Part shown: positions 1 to 10,424 of the stretch, one piece after another | How the letters are laid out: each line of letters starts with the position of its first letter | Numbering within the stretch: position 1 is the stretch's first letter | Notes under the pieces: generated by a model | Database searches by the model: none | What the model was told of the DNA's origin: nothing | The model's input: the letters and a program-made list of their open reading frames with translations, nothing else | Position numbers and translations under genes: made by a program | From: Bacteroidales bacterium MB20-C3-3 | GTDB taxonomy: Bacteria > Bacteroidota > Bacteroidia > Bacteroidales > UBA932 | DNA length: 64,000 bases | NCBI GenBank assembly: GCA_035609245.1 | Contig: CP141202.1 | Location: 2,315,875-2,379,874 of the forward strand | Direction: 5' to 3'

Positions 1-679
1 ATGCAAAAAGCGCCCCGGGAAGGGACCAGCATATTAATGCAAAACCGAGCCACTCAATAAGCTCACCCAGGTAGTTTGGCGATGTAACAAATAGGAATCC
101 CCCGCCGTATGGGATGTAATGTGTTCCTGGTTTATCTCCGTTTAGGACTCCCTCTCTTCTCGCTTTTCTGAGTCTTCTGTCTGAATCAATGTTGAGTGCC
201 ATTCCTCCAAAGAATAACAATGCTCCAGCTATGAATCTGGGAGAAGCCAGTAATTCCTGCAATTCGCCATAGTAATCCAGAGGAGCATGAGCAAATAGCC
301 ACTCACCCTGAAGTACCCCGTTAACAAGGTTAAAAAATACACCCATTGAGATAATTGAGAGAGGCATCCTCCCATTTCCAACAATAAGGTGTGGGTATAT
401 AAAAGCCCTGTGCAGGTAGTGAAGCATAAACAGGGAGAAGATTAGCAGATTTCCGCTTTGTGCATCCCTCCCGTACAACAAAAACAGTGTGGCCATTACA
501 ATAAAGACAGGAGCCTCCATTAAAAGCCATCCTGCTTTTGAATTAATTGTTATTCCCCATTTTTTGTCCAAAAGTATTCCGTATCCTGCCTCTATGAAGA
601 AGAGTATTATAAACACAGCCAGACCAGTTATGGTCATTGCGGCAATTATAAAATAATATGTTTGTAAATTAAAGAGCAT
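1..679 (-). CDS. Steroid 5-alpha-reductase family protein (3-oxo-5-alpha-steroid 4-dehydrogenase), C-terminus outside window
   Basis: The frame from ATG at 679 is open to the window edge (226 codons seen). The product is a polytopic membrane protein whose blocks match the SRD5A family, which reduces a C=C bond conjugated to a ketone with NADPH. Visible matches to human SRD5A2 as I recall it: LHYLHRAFIYPH (about residue 86), FNLVNGVLQG (about 115), GMALNIDSDRRLR (about 158), and the C-terminal block SPNYLGELIEWLGFAL (about 200) preceded by an IPxGG-like IPYGGG. The family is about 255 residues long, so roughly 30 residues are missing. The start overlaps the end of the upstream thioesterase gene by 11 bp, which suggests translational coupling. 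Bacteroidota homologues have been linked to reduction of delta-4-3-ketosteroids in the gut; the substrate here is inferred, not shown. Confidence 0.88.
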   Translation of the reverse strand, partial: MLFNLQTYYFIIAAMTITGLAVFIILFFIEAGYGILLDKKWGITINSKAGWLLMEAPVFIVMATLFLLYGRDAQSGNLLIFSLFMLHYLHRAFIYPHLIVGNGRMPLSIISMGVFFNLVNGVLQGEWLFAHAPLDYYGELQELLASPRFIAGALLFFGGMALNIDSDRRLRKARREGVLNGDKPGTHYIPYGGGFLFVTSPNYLGELIEWLGFALICWSLPGALFA

Positions 680-1403
680 TCGAGAATTTGAATTCTATTT
701 GTACCACTGATGTCTCCCCTTTTTTAGCCTCAAAGAAGGCCCCTTTGTCGGTTTTGCATTTATAATGATCCAGCGTTTCTCCAATTTTACTTTCATGGTT
801 GAAATTAACAGTGAACTCAGAAATAAAACCATCTGATGGTATGGTATCGTGGATTGAATCCAGTGCCCACTCCATATATCTTGCGTTATTTGTATGGTTA
901 TTCATATCAATATCCGTGAATTCAACCACCCTGCTTCTGTATAATTTTAGTTCCGTGGGTGAAATAAGTTTTGGCGCAGGTTTTTCTATTGCATTCACGA
1001 GATTAACAGATGGGTGATCGTTTCCGATGTGCTGTTCAATCCTCTGTAATCTTCTTGATTCGGTACCAATGATAAGCCATGAGGTTGTGGCAGTTGCTAT
1101 CTCCTCACCTCCCTCTCCTGTCATAATAAAGTCTCTCAGGCCGAATAGTTTATCGCTCCCTTTATGCCAGGTCTTAAAATAGACCTCCTCCCGCCACTTT
1201 GGAACTCTGCGGAAAATAACATGAGATCTGGATAGTACCCAAATAATTCCCTTTTCCATTAAATTATCATAACCAAAGCCCAGTGCATCTGCATGAAGAT
1301 TAGCCAGCTCTTGCATCATGAGCATCATAGATTGTGGTTTCAGAGCAGCATTCAGATCTGCTTCATAGCTTTTGATTTTATATGTTTCCTGTAAAGATTT
1401 CAT
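669..1403 (-). CDS. Acyl-ACP thioesterase (FatA/FatB-like, double hot-dog)
   Basis: Hydrolyses acyl-ACP to release free fatty acids in the cytoplasm. The protein (244 residues from this start) has the N-terminal hot-dog with MQELANLHADALGFG and the conserved second-half motif DIDMNNHTNN (about 164-173), which corresponds to the DxNxHxNNxxYxxW signature of the plant and bacterial TE family. The frame continues upstream to 1496, but a TAnnTTTG box for this gene lies at 1433-1440. Transcripts from it would begin near the ATG at 1430, so the ATG at 1403 fits best, and the resulting length is normal for the family. The ATG at 1430 remains possible. Followed with an 11-bp overlap by the steroid-reductase homologue. 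Confidence 0.9.
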   Translation of the reverse strand: MKSLQETYKIKSYEADLNAALKPQSMMLMMQELANLHADALGFGYDNLMEKGIIWVLSRSHVIFRRVPKWREEVYFKTWHKGSDKLFGLRDFIMTGEGGEEIATATTSWLIIGTESRRLQRIEQHIGNDHPSVNLVNAIEKPAPKLISPTELKLYRSRVVEFTDIDMNNHTNNARYMEWALDSIHDTIPSDGFISEFTVNFNHESKIGETLDHYKCKTDKGAFFEAKKGETSVVQIEFKFSNAL

Positions 1404-1432
1404 TAATAGTTTTTTGGTATATTTATTCATAG

Positions 1433-1440
1433 CAAATGTA
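1433..1440 (-). promoter_or_regulatory. -7 box of the thioesterase promoter
   Basis: Reads TACATTTG on the minus strand and matches the Bacteroidota consensus TAnnTTTG. It sits 30 bp upstream of the preferred thioesterase start. No clear TTTG -33 element is seen at the expected distance. Confidence 0.5.
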
Positions 1441-1448
1441 GGGAATTC

Positions 1449-1480
1449 TTGCGGAAAACGATTGGAAAGTATTATCTTTG
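1449..1480 (+). promoter_or_regulatory. pyrG promoter
   Basis: TATCTTTG at 1473-1480 matches TAnnTTTG. A partial -33 element (TTG at 1449-1451) lies 21 bp upstream. The predicted start of transcription is a few bases downstream, giving a leader of about 25 nt before ATG 1512. It is divergent from, and partly interleaved with, the thioesterase promoter. Confidence 0.6.
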
Positions 1481-1493
1481 TATCCCTGTATAA

Positions 1494-3125
<1,632 letters not shown>

Positions 3126-3135
3126 ATTAGCTTAG

Positions 3136-3906
3136 ATGTGCAGGAATCTCCTCATATTATTTTTAGCTCTTCTCACGGTGCTCTCACCAATGACAGCCTC
3201 CTGTCAGCAAACAAAGAGCTCTTCATTAAAGGTGAAGGTGCTGGAGAACATCCCTCACGGGACAAACATCTATACGCAGGGTCTTTTTATTGATGGAGAT
3301 ATTCTGTATGAAAGCTCAGGTCAATATGGAAGTTCTTTCTTCAGAAGCGCAAATCTTAAAACAGGACAAACTATAAAGACATTCGCCCTCCAGTCAAATT
3401 ACTTTGCGGAGGGAGCCGTTATGCTGAATAACAGAATATATCTTCTAACCTGGATGGAGAGAGTTGTTTTTGTTATTGATAAAAATACATTTAAAGAGAT
3501 AGGCAAACTTAACAATCCCAGAGAGGGATGGGGCCTTACATCAGATGGGACACATCTGATTATGAGCGATGGCACTCATAATTTGTACTTCAATGACCCT
3601 ATGAATTTTATGACAAAAAAAATTCTTGAGGTAAAACTAAATGGTAAGCCTCTAAAGCAGCTTAATGAACTTGAATGGATTGAGGGAGAAATATGGGCAA
3701 ATGTCTACATGACAGATACAATAGTCATAATTAATCCTCAAACAGGCAATGTCAGGGCAACCATTAACTGTTCCGGCCTTTTACCGGCATCTCTCAGAAG
3801 CCCGAGAACAGATGTTCTCAATGGTATTGCATACGATAAGACAAACAAGCAGGTTTATCTAACCGGTAAATACTGGCCAAGGATGTTCAGAGTCTCTGTT
3901 CAGTAA
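3136..3906 (+). CDS. Glutaminyl-peptide cyclotransferase (plant-type glutamine cyclotransferase), lipoprotein
   Basis: A 256-residue exported protein. The N-terminus is hydrophobic and ends in a lipobox-like TASC at about residues 20-23, so it is probably a lipoprotein of the cell envelope. The body is a beta-propeller of the glutamine cyclotransferase family: YTQGLFIDGDILYESSGQYG near residue 46 and NELEWIEGEIWANVY near 176 are family hallmarks. The reaction is conversion of N-terminal Gln of exported peptides to pyroglutamate. In Bacteroidota this is plausible because many proteins carry Gln immediately after the signal-peptidase site. It follows pyrG by 10 bp. Confidence 0.88.
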   Translation: MCRNLLILFLALLTVLSPMTASCQQTKSSSLKVKVLENIPHGTNIYTQGLFIDGDILYESSGQYGSSFFRSANLKTGQTIKTFALQSNYFAEGAVMLNNRIYLLTWMERVVFVIDKNTFKEIGKLNNPREGWGLTSDGTHLIMSDGTHNLYFNDPMNFMTKKILEVKLNGKPLKQLNELEWIEGEIWANVYMTDTIVIINPQTGNVRATINCSGLLPASLRSPRTDVLNGIAYDKTNKQVYLTGKYWPRMFRVSVQ

Positions 3907-3922
3907 TTTTTGTTCCTCATCT

Positions 3923-4116
3923 CCTCCCCGGTCAACCGCAGCCCCTCCGGAACTTTTCCTCCTCATCCGCTTCGCTTCTTCCGGCGGAGGTTCCTTCGTC
4001 CAAAAGGTATCCCTGACCCCCTCCCCAGTCAACCGCAGCCCCTCCGGAACTTTTCCTCCTCATCCGCTTCGCTTCTTCCGGCGGAGGTTCCTTCGTGTCT
4101 CGGTTGACCGGGGAGG
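3923..4116. repeat. Inverted-repeat-bounded element containing two 69-bp direct repeats
   Basis: Bases 3931-3999 and 4028-4096 are identical over 69 bp, with a period of 97 bp. A 16-bp word at 3923-3938 (CCTCCCCGGTCAACCG) is the exact reverse complement of 4101-4116, so the element starts and ends with the same sequence in opposite orientation. The middle copy is preceded by the same word with one change (CTCCCCAGTCAACCG). This looks like a tandemly expanded intergenic repeat (MITE- or REP-like). No transposase is present. Confidence 0.75.
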
Positions 4117-4153
4117 GGGTGTGGCAATCTTTTCACAGGGTTTAAGGGTTTGC

Positions 4154-4223
4154 GGCTGAAACTTTGTACTTGTGCCGCTATAACGAACAGATAGAAAACA
4201 AGTTATAGCCGTACAAATCAGCC
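4154..4223. repeat. Long interrupted hairpin
   Basis: Three collinear complementary segments: GGCTGA 4154-4159 with TCAGCC 4218-4223, TTGTAC 4164-4169 with GTACAA 4211-4216, and GCTATAAC 4177-4184 with GTTATAGC 4202-4209. This leaves a 17-base loop. The nested order supports a real stem with internal bulges. No U-run follows, so it is not a simple terminator. Confidence 0.6.
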
Positions 4224-4352
4224 ACTGGCCCGCACGGTTCTCCCAAAATCATCTGCCGAATGGCCAACTCTGGCCTGGCGGGCGGGTATCCGCCAAGCCT
4301 CACGCCAATTCACCGTCTCCCGCCAAGTTTAAAAGGTGCTTTGCAGTTTATA

Positions 4353-4369
4353 CGGCCGGTTCCCGGCCG
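4353..4369. repeat. GC-only short hairpin
   Basis: CGGCCGG at 4353-4359 pairs with CCGGCCG at 4363-4369 around a 3-base loop. Seven G:C pairs make it very stable, but it lacks a T tract. It belongs to the same GC-rich interval as the 69-bp repeats. Confidence 0.5.
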
Positions 4370-4463
4370 GTTATCCGTCATACCCGCACCTCTTTAACGA
4401 GAAGATAAATAGTATGTTACAGCCCCACGGATCTGCCGGGGAGTGGGATTCATTAGACTTCTG

Positions 4464-5165
4464 TTAAGAAAGAGGTTTCTCTGCTCTGATAATGTGTTTT
4501 TTCCCTTTAGGGCCACGAAGCCGCTTCACCTCAAACCCCGATTCTCTTAAAGCCCTTTTCACAATTCCCTTTGATGAATATGTTACAAGAATTCCACCAG
4601 GTTTCAGGGCTCTGAACAGCTCTTTGAAGATTTCATCACGCCATAATTCCGGTTGAGTTTCAGGAGAAAATGCGTCGTAGTATATGATGTCAATACTCTT
4701 ACCGGCGATCTTTGGAAATGCATCTTCAAACGAGTTCTCAACTTTTTCAAGTATCATCTTTTCACATAGGGTTGTAATTTCATTCCATGGAGAACTGTGA
4801 ATGTTTTTGCAGATGGACACAGACTCTTTATTTCCGGGAAAGAGAGATGGGTAATCAAGCAGCTCAGCCTCATCAATCGTAACAGGAAATTTTTCTACAG
4901 CAATGTAGTTTATACTATTCATCTGAAGATGATTGTCAAGTTCAATGGCAGTGAGCAGACAGTTGAGACCTGTCCCTAATCCCGCCTCAAGAACAGCAAT
5001 ATCTGACCTTTCGGGATATTTGGAAATGTAATATTTAAGACCCTCACGAATGAAGATGTGCAGACTCTCTGAGAGAGCTCCGTGAACGGAGTGGTAAGAT
5101 TCGTTGTAATCTTCAAGTGTTAATGTATTGGACCCATCTTCGCTTGTGGTAACTCTTCTTCTCAT
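4464..5165 (-). CDS. mnmD: tRNA 5-methylaminomethyl-2-thiouridine methyltransferase, stand-alone MnmC N-terminal domain type
   Basis: A 233-residue protein of the MnmC N-domain family. It is predicted to methylate the aminomethyl group on wobble uridine U34 of tRNA with S-adenosylmethionine. It has the SAM-binding loop GLGTGLNCLLTAIE (about 63-76), and the family signature YYDAFSPETQPELW (about 161-174) followed by KPGGILVTYSSKG. The FAD-dependent oxidase half of proteobacterial MnmC is absent, so this is the single-domain MnmD form. It is a single-gene unit with its own -7 box, divergent from secA. Confidence 0.88.
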   Translation of the reverse strand: MRRRVTTSEDGSNTLTLEDYNESYHSVHGALSESLHIFIREGLKYYISKYPERSDIAVLEAGLGTGLNCLLTAIELDNHLQMNSINYIAVEKFPVTIDEAELLDYPSLFPGNKESVSICKNIHSSPWNEITTLCEKMILEKVENSFEDAFPKIAGKSIDIIYYDAFSPETQPELWRDEIFKELFRALKPGGILVTYSSKGIVKRALRESGFEVKRLRGPKGKKHIIRAEKPLS

Positions 5166-5187
5166 AGTAAAGTATATATAACGGATG

Positions 5188-5195
5188 CAAATTTA
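5188..5195 (-). promoter_or_regulatory. -7 box of the mnmD promoter
   Basis: TAAATTTG on the minus strand (TAnnTTTG), 23 bp upstream of the mnmD ATG. No convincing -33 element was found. Confidence 0.45.
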
Positions 5196-5216
5196 CCTCT
5201 TTAACTCTATTTTTTT

Positions 5217-5224
5217 TATCTTTG
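5217..5224 (+). promoter_or_regulatory. -7 box of the secA promoter
   Basis: TATCTTTG matches TAnnTTTG and lies 39 bp before the secA ATG. It is divergent from the mnmD box, with 21 bp between the two. Confidence 0.55.
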
Positions 5225-5262
5225 CGGGATAGTCAAAGTAAATAAAGATAAAAATCATATAG

Positions 5263-8200
5263 ATGGCACTATTTAATGCTCTGCTAAAAAAGTTCTTTGG
5301 AACAAAGGCAGAAAGGGATCTAAAAGAGATCAACCCCTACCTGGCCAAGATTCAGGAGGCATATTCCAGATTCGACAGCCTCTCAAATGACCAGCTGAGG
5401 GGAGAGACCGCCAGATTAAAAAAAGTAATTTCTGACAGGATATCTGTTGAGGAGTCAAGAATTTTAGAACTCAAAGGTAAACTTGAGGATGTAATGATAG
5501 ATGTCTCTGAAAAGGAGGCTCTTGCTACAGAAGTTGATAAAATTACAAAAAGAATTGACGAGAAGATAGAGGAGGTTTTACTTGAAGTTTTACCTGAGGC
5601 TTTTGCAATCGTTAAATCAACTGCAAGAAGATTTAAGGAGAATGAGAAACTTGAAGTAACTGCTGCCTCTCTTGACAGAGACATAGCCGCAAAACACGAT
5701 TATGTGGAGATATCGGGAGACAAAGCAATATGGAAGACAAGCTGGATGGCCGGAGGAAACATGATAAAGTGGGACATGGTCCACTATGATGTTCAGCTGA
5801 TTGGTGGTGTTGTTCTTCACCAGGGAAAAATTGCCGAGATGGCGACAGGAGAGGGTAAAACACTTGTGGCTACTCTGCCTGTATTTTTGAATGCGCTTGC
5901 GGCAAAAGGTGTTCATGTAGTAACTGTAAATGATTATCTCTCCAAAAGAGACTCGGAGTGGATGGGTCCTCTCTACCAGTTCCATGGTTTAAGGGTTGAT
6001 TGTATTGACAAGCATGAACCAAACAGCGAGGCCAGAAAATATGCTTACAAAGCAGACATCACATTTGGTACAAACAATGAGTTTGGCTTTGACTATCTGA
6101 GAGATAATATGGCAATAAATCAGGAGGATCTGGTTCAGAGAAAACATCACTATGCTATTGTGGATGAGGTTGACTCGGTTCTTGTTGACGATGCCAGAAC
6201 ACCCCTGATTATCAGCGGACCTGTCCCAAAAGGAGATGACCAGCAATTTAACGAATACAAACCTTTTGTTGAGAGAATATACAGCGCACAGAGAAATCTG
6301 GTTACTCAGCTTCTCAATGAGGCTAAGAAAAAAATCGCTGAGGGAGACGAGACAGAAGGGGGTAAACTATTATTGAGAGCTCATAAAGGATTGCCAAAAT
6401 ACAATCCTCTTATTAAATATCTGAGCGAACCGGGTATTAAACAAATTCTGGGCAAAACAGAGAACTTCTATATGCAGGACAATAACAAGCAGATGCATAT
6501 AGTAACAGACGATCTCTATTTTATTATTGAGGAGAAGCAGAAATCTGTAGAACTGACTGATAAAGGGCACGAACTCATTTCAAAAAGTGTGAGTGACAGC
6601 AAATTCTTTATCCTGCCTGATATTGGATCTGAAGTAGCCGAGCTTGACAAGAGGGAGATGAGTCCGGAAGATAAGCTTGCAGCAAAGGATTCCCTTCTTG
6701 CGGATTATGCAATCAAGAGCGAAAGAGTCCATACGGTTAATCAGCTCCTTAAGGCATACACAATGTTTGAGAAAGATGTTGAGTATGTTGTTTTAGATAA
6801 CAAAATAAAAATTGTAGACGAGCAGACAGGCCGTATCCTCGAGGGAAGAAGATATTCAGATGGATTGCACCAGGCAATTGAGGCAAAGGAGATGGTTAAA
6901 GTAGAGGCAGCAACACAGACCTTTGCAACTATTACCCTTCAGAATTACTTCAGGATGTACCATAAGCTTGCCGGTATGACCGGTACTGCTGAGACAGAGG
7001 CAGGTGAGTTCTGGTCAATTTACAAACTGGATGTAGTTGTTATTCCTACAAACAGGCCAATAACCAGAAAGGATCAAGATGACCTTATTTACAAAACAAA
7101 ACGGGAGAAATATAACGCCGTAATTGAGGAGATTGTTAATCTCACAAAGGCAGGCAGACCTGTTCTTGTGGGAACAACATCAGTTGAGGTATCTGAGCTC
7201 CTGAGCAGGATGTTAAAGATACGAGGCATTAAGCATAATGTCCTCAATGCAAAGCAGCACGCCAGAGAGGCAGAAATTGTCGCAGAGGCGGGTCAGCCAT
7301 CGGCAGTGACCATAGCAACAAATATGGCCGGTAGGGGAACCGATATTAAACTCGGCCCAGGGGTTAAGGATGCAGGTGGACTTGCAATTATTGGAACTGA
7401 GAGACACGACTCAAGACGGGTTGACAGACAGCTGAGGGGACGTGCGGGAAGACAGGGTGATCCGGGAACTTCAAGTTTCTTTGTATCTCTTGAGGATGAT
7501 CTTATGCGTCTGTTTGGCTCTGAAAGAATAGCTGGGCTGGTTGACAGAATGGGGCTTAAAGAGGGAGAGGTTCTTCAACACTCAATGCTTTCAAAATCAA
7601 TTGAAAGAGCACAAAAGAAGGTTGAGGAGAATAACTTTGGAATCAGAAAGAGGCTGCTTGAGTACGACGATGTTATGAACTCTCAGAGAGAGGTTATATA
7701 TACAAGAAGGAAAAATGCTTTAAATGGCGAGAGGATTGATGTGGATGTTATAAATATGATTAACGACTACTGCGAATCTCTTGTAGCAACACACCATGGT
7801 AACTCAGATTACGAAACATTCTCACTGGATGTTATACGACAGCTGTCAATAGAGCCCGGAGTTGACGAAACAACATACAATAAAGAGTCTCTGAATGTAG
7901 TTACAGATGCATTTATTGACAATGTTATGCAGGTATACAAACGCAGGGTTGATTCGCTTGTTGAGAGGGCCTGGCCAATAATGAAGCAGATATATGAGAC
8001 TCAGAGTGCGACTTTTGAAAATATCGCTGTTCCTGTAAGCGATGGAAACAAAATTATGCAGTTAGTTGTTAATCTTAAAAAGGCATATGACAGCAATGGA
8101 AAGGAGCTGGGAAAGGCTCTCAACAAGATGATCACTCTGCTTATGATTGATGAACACTGGAAAGAGCACCTGAGAGAGATGGATGATCTTAAACAGTCTG

Positions 8201-8547
8201 TTCAAAATGCAACATACGAACAAAAGGATCCTCTTCTGATTTATAAATTTGAGAGTTTCCAGCTATTCAAAGGAGTTCTGGACAAAGTTAGCCGGGATGT
8301 ACTTGCATTCCTGCTCAAGTCTCAGATTCCTCTTTCAGAAAAACGCGAACCTGTAAGTCTGAGAGAGGAGCAGAAGAGAAAGACAGACCTCAGCAGAATG
8401 CAGACATCAAGACAGGATTTGGCAGCCTCCTCCGGAGAGCCAAAAACTCAGGCTCCGGTTCATGTAGAGAAGAGAGTGGGCAGAAATGACCCTTGTCCTT
8501 GCGGAAGTGGTAAAAAGTTTAAGAATTGCCACGGTGCCAATAGTTAG
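5263..8547 (+). CDS. secA: Protein translocase ATPase SecA
   Basis: The motor that drives preproteins through SecYEG. It is 1094 residues, longer than E. coli SecA as usual in Bacteroidota. There is an extra charged coiled-coil-like insertion at about residues 55-125 before the ATPase core. Walker A is in [14 protein letters not shown] (about 192-205), the DEVD box in [18 protein letters not shown] (about 298), and the second motor motif is [12 protein letters not shown]. The C-terminus ends in the zinc-binding tail [14 protein letters not shown] (CxC-x8-CH), which contacts SecB and lipids. Own promoter; lpdA starts 23 bp after the stop. Confidence 0.98.
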   Translation: MALFNALLKKFFGTKAERDLKEINPYLAKIQEAYSRFDSLSNDQLRGETARLKKVISDRISVEESRILELKGKLEDVMIDVSEKEALATEVDKITKRIDEKIEEVLLEVLPEAFAIVKSTARRFKENEKLEVTAASLDRDIAAKHDYVEISGDKAIWKTSWMAGGNMIKWDMVHYDVQLIGGVVLHQGKIAEMATGEGKTLVATLPVFLNALAAKGVHVVTVNDYLSKRDSEWMGPLYQFHGLRVDCIDKHEPNSEARKYAYKADITFGTNNEFGFDYLRDNMAINQEDLVQRKHHYAIVDEVDSVLVDDARTPLIISGPVPKGDDQQFNEYKPFVERIYSAQRNLVTQLLNEAKKKIAEGDETEGGKLLLRAHKGLPKYNPLIKYLSEPGIKQILGKTENFYMQDNNKQMHIVTDDLYFIIEEKQKSVELTDKGHELISKSVSDSKFFILPDIGSEVAELDKREMSPEDKLAAKDSLLADYAIKSERVHTVNQLLKAYTMFEKDVEYVVLDNKIKIVDEQTGRILEGRRYSDGLHQAIEAKEMVKVEAATQTFATITLQNYFRMYHKLAGMTGTAETEAGEFWSIYKLDVVVIPTNRPITRKDQDDLIYKTKREKYNAVIEEIVNLTKAGRPVLVGTTSVEVSELLSRMLKIRGIKHNVLNAKQHAREAEIVAEAGQPSAVTIATNMAGRGTDIKLGPGVKDAGGLAIIGTERHDSRRVDRQLRGRAGRQGDPGTSSFFVSLEDDLMRLFGSERIAGLVDRMGLKEGEVLQHSMLSKSIERAQKKVEENNFGIRKRLLEYDDVMNSQREVIYTRRKNALNGERIDVDVINMINDYCESLVATHHGNSDYETFSLDVIRQLSIEPGVDETTYNKESLNVVTDAFIDNVMQVYKRRVDSLVERAWPIMKQIYETQSATFENIAVPVSDGNKIMQLVVNLKKAYDSNGKELGKALNKMITLLMIDEHWKEHLREMDDLKQSVQNATYEQKDPLLIYKFESFQLFKGVLDKVSRDVLAFLLKSQIPLSEKREPVSLREEQKRKTDLSRMQTSRQDLAASSGEPKTQAPVHVEKRVGRNDPCPCGSGKKFKNCHGANS

Positions 8548-8570
8548 TGTTAAATTTAAAAATTAGTCCA

Positions 8571-9959
8571 ATGTTTGATTTAATAGTTATCGGTTCCGGC
8601 CCGGGCGGCTATGTTGCAGCAATCAGAGCATCCCAGCTGGGAATGAATACCGCAGTAATTGAGAGAAGTGAACTTGGAGGAATCTGTCTAAACTGGGGTT
8701 GTATTCCCACAAAAGCTCTTCTTAAGAGTGTACAGGCCCTCCATTACGCTACGCACTCAGCCGATTATGGTTTTGAGATAGAGGGTAATGTAAAGGCAGA
8801 CCTGACAAAAATAGTTGAGAGGAGCAGGGGAGTCTCTGCCAATATGAGCAAGGGGATTGAATATCTCTTTAAGAAGAATAAAATTACTGTTATACAGGGT
8901 CATGGTAAGATTCTGGCAGCGGGAAAGGTTGAAGTTACCGCAAACGATGGTTCCAAATCAGAGGTTGAGGCCGGAAATATAATAATAGCAACAGGAGCAA
9001 GAGCAAACTCACTCCCTTTTGCTCCAATTGACGGTAAAAAAATTATCTCATACAGGCAGGCACTTGTCCCTGAAAAACTTCCGGCAAGTATGGCTGTAAT
9101 TGGTTCCGGAGCAATTGGAAGTGAACTGGCCTATTTCTACCGCTCAATGGGTTCTGAAGTCCATCTTGTTGAATATCTTGACAATATTGTTCCACTGGAG
9201 GATGAAGAGGTTTCAGCTCAGCTTAGCAGATCATTCAGAAAGATGGGTATTAAAGTAATGGTCTCCTCTCAGGTTAAATCTGTAGATACATCAGGAGAAC
9301 TATGCAAACTAACTGTTGTGACTAAAAAGGGAGAGGTTATAGTTGAGGCTGAGCAGGTTCTTTCAGCAGTTGGTGTAATACCTAATATTGAAAACCTTGG
9401 ACTCGAAGAGCTGGGAATTAAAACTGAAAGAGGAAAAATAACGGTTGATTCAGCCTACATGACAAATGTAGAGGGGGTTTATGCTATAGGAGATGTTATT
9501 GCGACACCTGCCCTTGCGCATGTGGCCTCCGCAGAGGGCATAAACTGTGTTGAACATATTGCAGGACTAAACCCACCTTCAGTTAACTACGGTAATATTC
9601 CGGGGTGTACCTACACTACTCCTGAAATTGCCTCTGTTGGGATTACTGAAAAAGCTGCAAAGGAGAAGGGGCTGGATATTAAAGTTGGTAAATTCCCATT
9701 TACCGCCTCCGGGAAAGCAGCAGCAGCAGGCGATAAGGATGGTTTTATCAAACTGATTATTGATGCTCAGTCTGACAAGGTTTTAGGTGCGCACTTCATT
9801 GGTGCAAATGTTACTGAGATGATTTCCGGAGTTGTAGTGGCACGCAATTTGGGAGTTACTGCCCGTGATTTAATTCATTCAGTACACCCTCACCCGACTA
9901 TGAGTGAAGCTATAATGGAGGCTGCCGCAGCATCTCACGGAGAGGTGATACATATTTAA
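8571..9959 (+). CDS. lpdA: Dihydrolipoyl dehydrogenase (E3)
   Basis: FAD-dependent oxidoreductase that reoxidises dihydrolipoamide in 2-oxoacid dehydrogenase and glycine-cleavage complexes. The start ATG 8571 gives 462 residues beginning directly with the FAD-binding strand MFDLIVIGSGPGGY; an upstream GTG in frame at 8547 adds only unconserved residues. The redox-active disulfide is in GGICLNWGCIPTKALL (about 36-51), the NAD-binding fold is GSGAIGSELAYF (about 175), and the C-terminal interface carries the His-Glu motif HPHPTMSEA. No E1 or E2 gene is nearby, so the partner complex is unknown. Confidence 0.95.
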   Translation: MFDLIVIGSGPGGYVAAIRASQLGMNTAVIERSELGGICLNWGCIPTKALLKSVQALHYATHSADYGFEIEGNVKADLTKIVERSRGVSANMSKGIEYLFKKNKITVIQGHGKILAAGKVEVTANDGSKSEVEAGNIIIATGARANSLPFAPIDGKKIISYRQALVPEKLPASMAVIGSGAIGSELAYFYRSMGSEVHLVEYLDNIVPLEDEEVSAQLSRSFRKMGIKVMVSSQVKSVDTSGELCKLTVVTKKGEVIVEAEQVLSAVGVIPNIENLGLEELGIKTERGKITVDSAYMTNVEGVYAIGDVIATPALAHVASAEGINCVEHIAGLNPPSVNYGNIPGCTYTTPEIASVGITEKAAKEKGLDIKVGKFPFTASGKAAAAGDKDGFIKLIIDAQSDKVLGAHFIGANVTEMISGVVVARNLGVTARDLIHSVHPHPTMSEAIMEAAAASHGEVIHI

Positions 9960-9970
9960 ATATTTGTTTT

Positions 9971-10372
9971 ATGGCAAAAAACGAAGTAGTTCCCCAGATT
10001 AATGAGGTAAACAGAATTGCCGGCGGAACCGAATTGAGAGGTACACTGGTGACAACCAGCGATATCAGAATTGATGGTTTTTTTGAAGGTAAGATTCAGA
10101 CAAGGGGTAAGGTTGTAATTGGAGACAACGCCCAGTTTATCGGAGACCTCTTTTGCGGCAGTGCCGATATTTGGGGAAGGATGGAGGGTAATCTTGTTAC
10201 CGGCCATCAGGCAGGCTTCAAAAGCAAAGCAAAATTTGAGGGGGCTCTTCAGTGCAACAGAATCTCTATTGAGGATGGAGCCACATTTAACGGAACTTGC
10301 AGAATGATAACAGAGGATGAGTACAACCAGATGGTTGAAAAATACAACAGTTCTGCAAGGAAAAGTAAATAA
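9971..10372 (+). CDS. Bactofilin (polymer-forming cytoskeletal protein)
   Basis: A 133-residue protein with the beta-helical bactofilin core of about 100 residues built from short repeats, for example GGTELRGTLVTTSDIRIDG and GDNAQFIGDLFCGSADIWG. Short polar tails flank the core. Bactofilins self-assemble into nucleotide-independent filaments and often position cell-wall enzymes. It lies 11 bp after lpdA in the same orientation and ends just before a shared terminator. Confidence 0.9.
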   Translation: MAKNEVVPQINEVNRIAGGTELRGTLVTTSDIRIDGFFEGKIQTRGKVVIGDNAQFIGDLFCGSADIWGRMEGNLVTGHQAGFKSKAKFEGALQCNRISIEDGATFNGTCRMITEDEYNQMVEKYNSSARKSK

Positions 10373-10382
10373 ACAGTTACGA

Positions 10383-10424
10383 AAAAAAAAGAGAGGCTTA
10401 CTTAATTGAGCCTCTCTTTTATTT
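10383..10424. terminator. Bidirectional terminator between bactofilin and glycosyltransferase genes
   Basis: AGAGAGGCT at 10390-10398 pairs with AGCCTCTCT at 10409-10417. A T-run follows on the plus side, and the A-run at 10382-10390 gives a U-run for minus transcripts. The last codons and the stop of the minus-strand gene lie inside this hairpin. Confidence 0.85.

Larger units (their letters stand above)
3907..4463. other. Gene-free GC-rich interval with repeats and hairpins
   Basis: About 560 bp with no convincing gene. It is visibly richer in G+C than the flanking genes. It holds the 69-bp direct repeats, the terminal inverted repeat and the hairpins listed separately. The remainder (4224-4350) has short GGCGG/CCGCC-type complementary words but no recognised RNA family. 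There is no clear terminator for the upstream glutaminyl cyclase gene. Confidence 0.7.

Noticed and set aside
330..530. 66-residue minus-strand frame
   Set aside because: It overlaps the open frame of the steroid-reductase homologue in another phase and lacks any family features.
3931..4096. Possible CRISPR array
   Set aside because: Only two copies, 69 bp long with a 28-bp interval, and no cas genes. Too long and too few for a CRISPR array.
3910..4107. 65-residue open frame across the 69-bp repeats
   Set aside because: It is rich in Pro, Ser and Arg, duplicates its own sequence because of the DNA repeat, and has no start signal. It is a by-product of the repeat.
4206..4241. Resemblance to group II intron domain V (AGCCGT ... 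ACGGTTCT, about 35 nt)
   Set aside because: The end pairing fits, but there is no GNRA loop at the tip, no 5-bp distal helix of the right form and no reverse-transcriptase gene. Probably chance in a GC-rich hairpin region.
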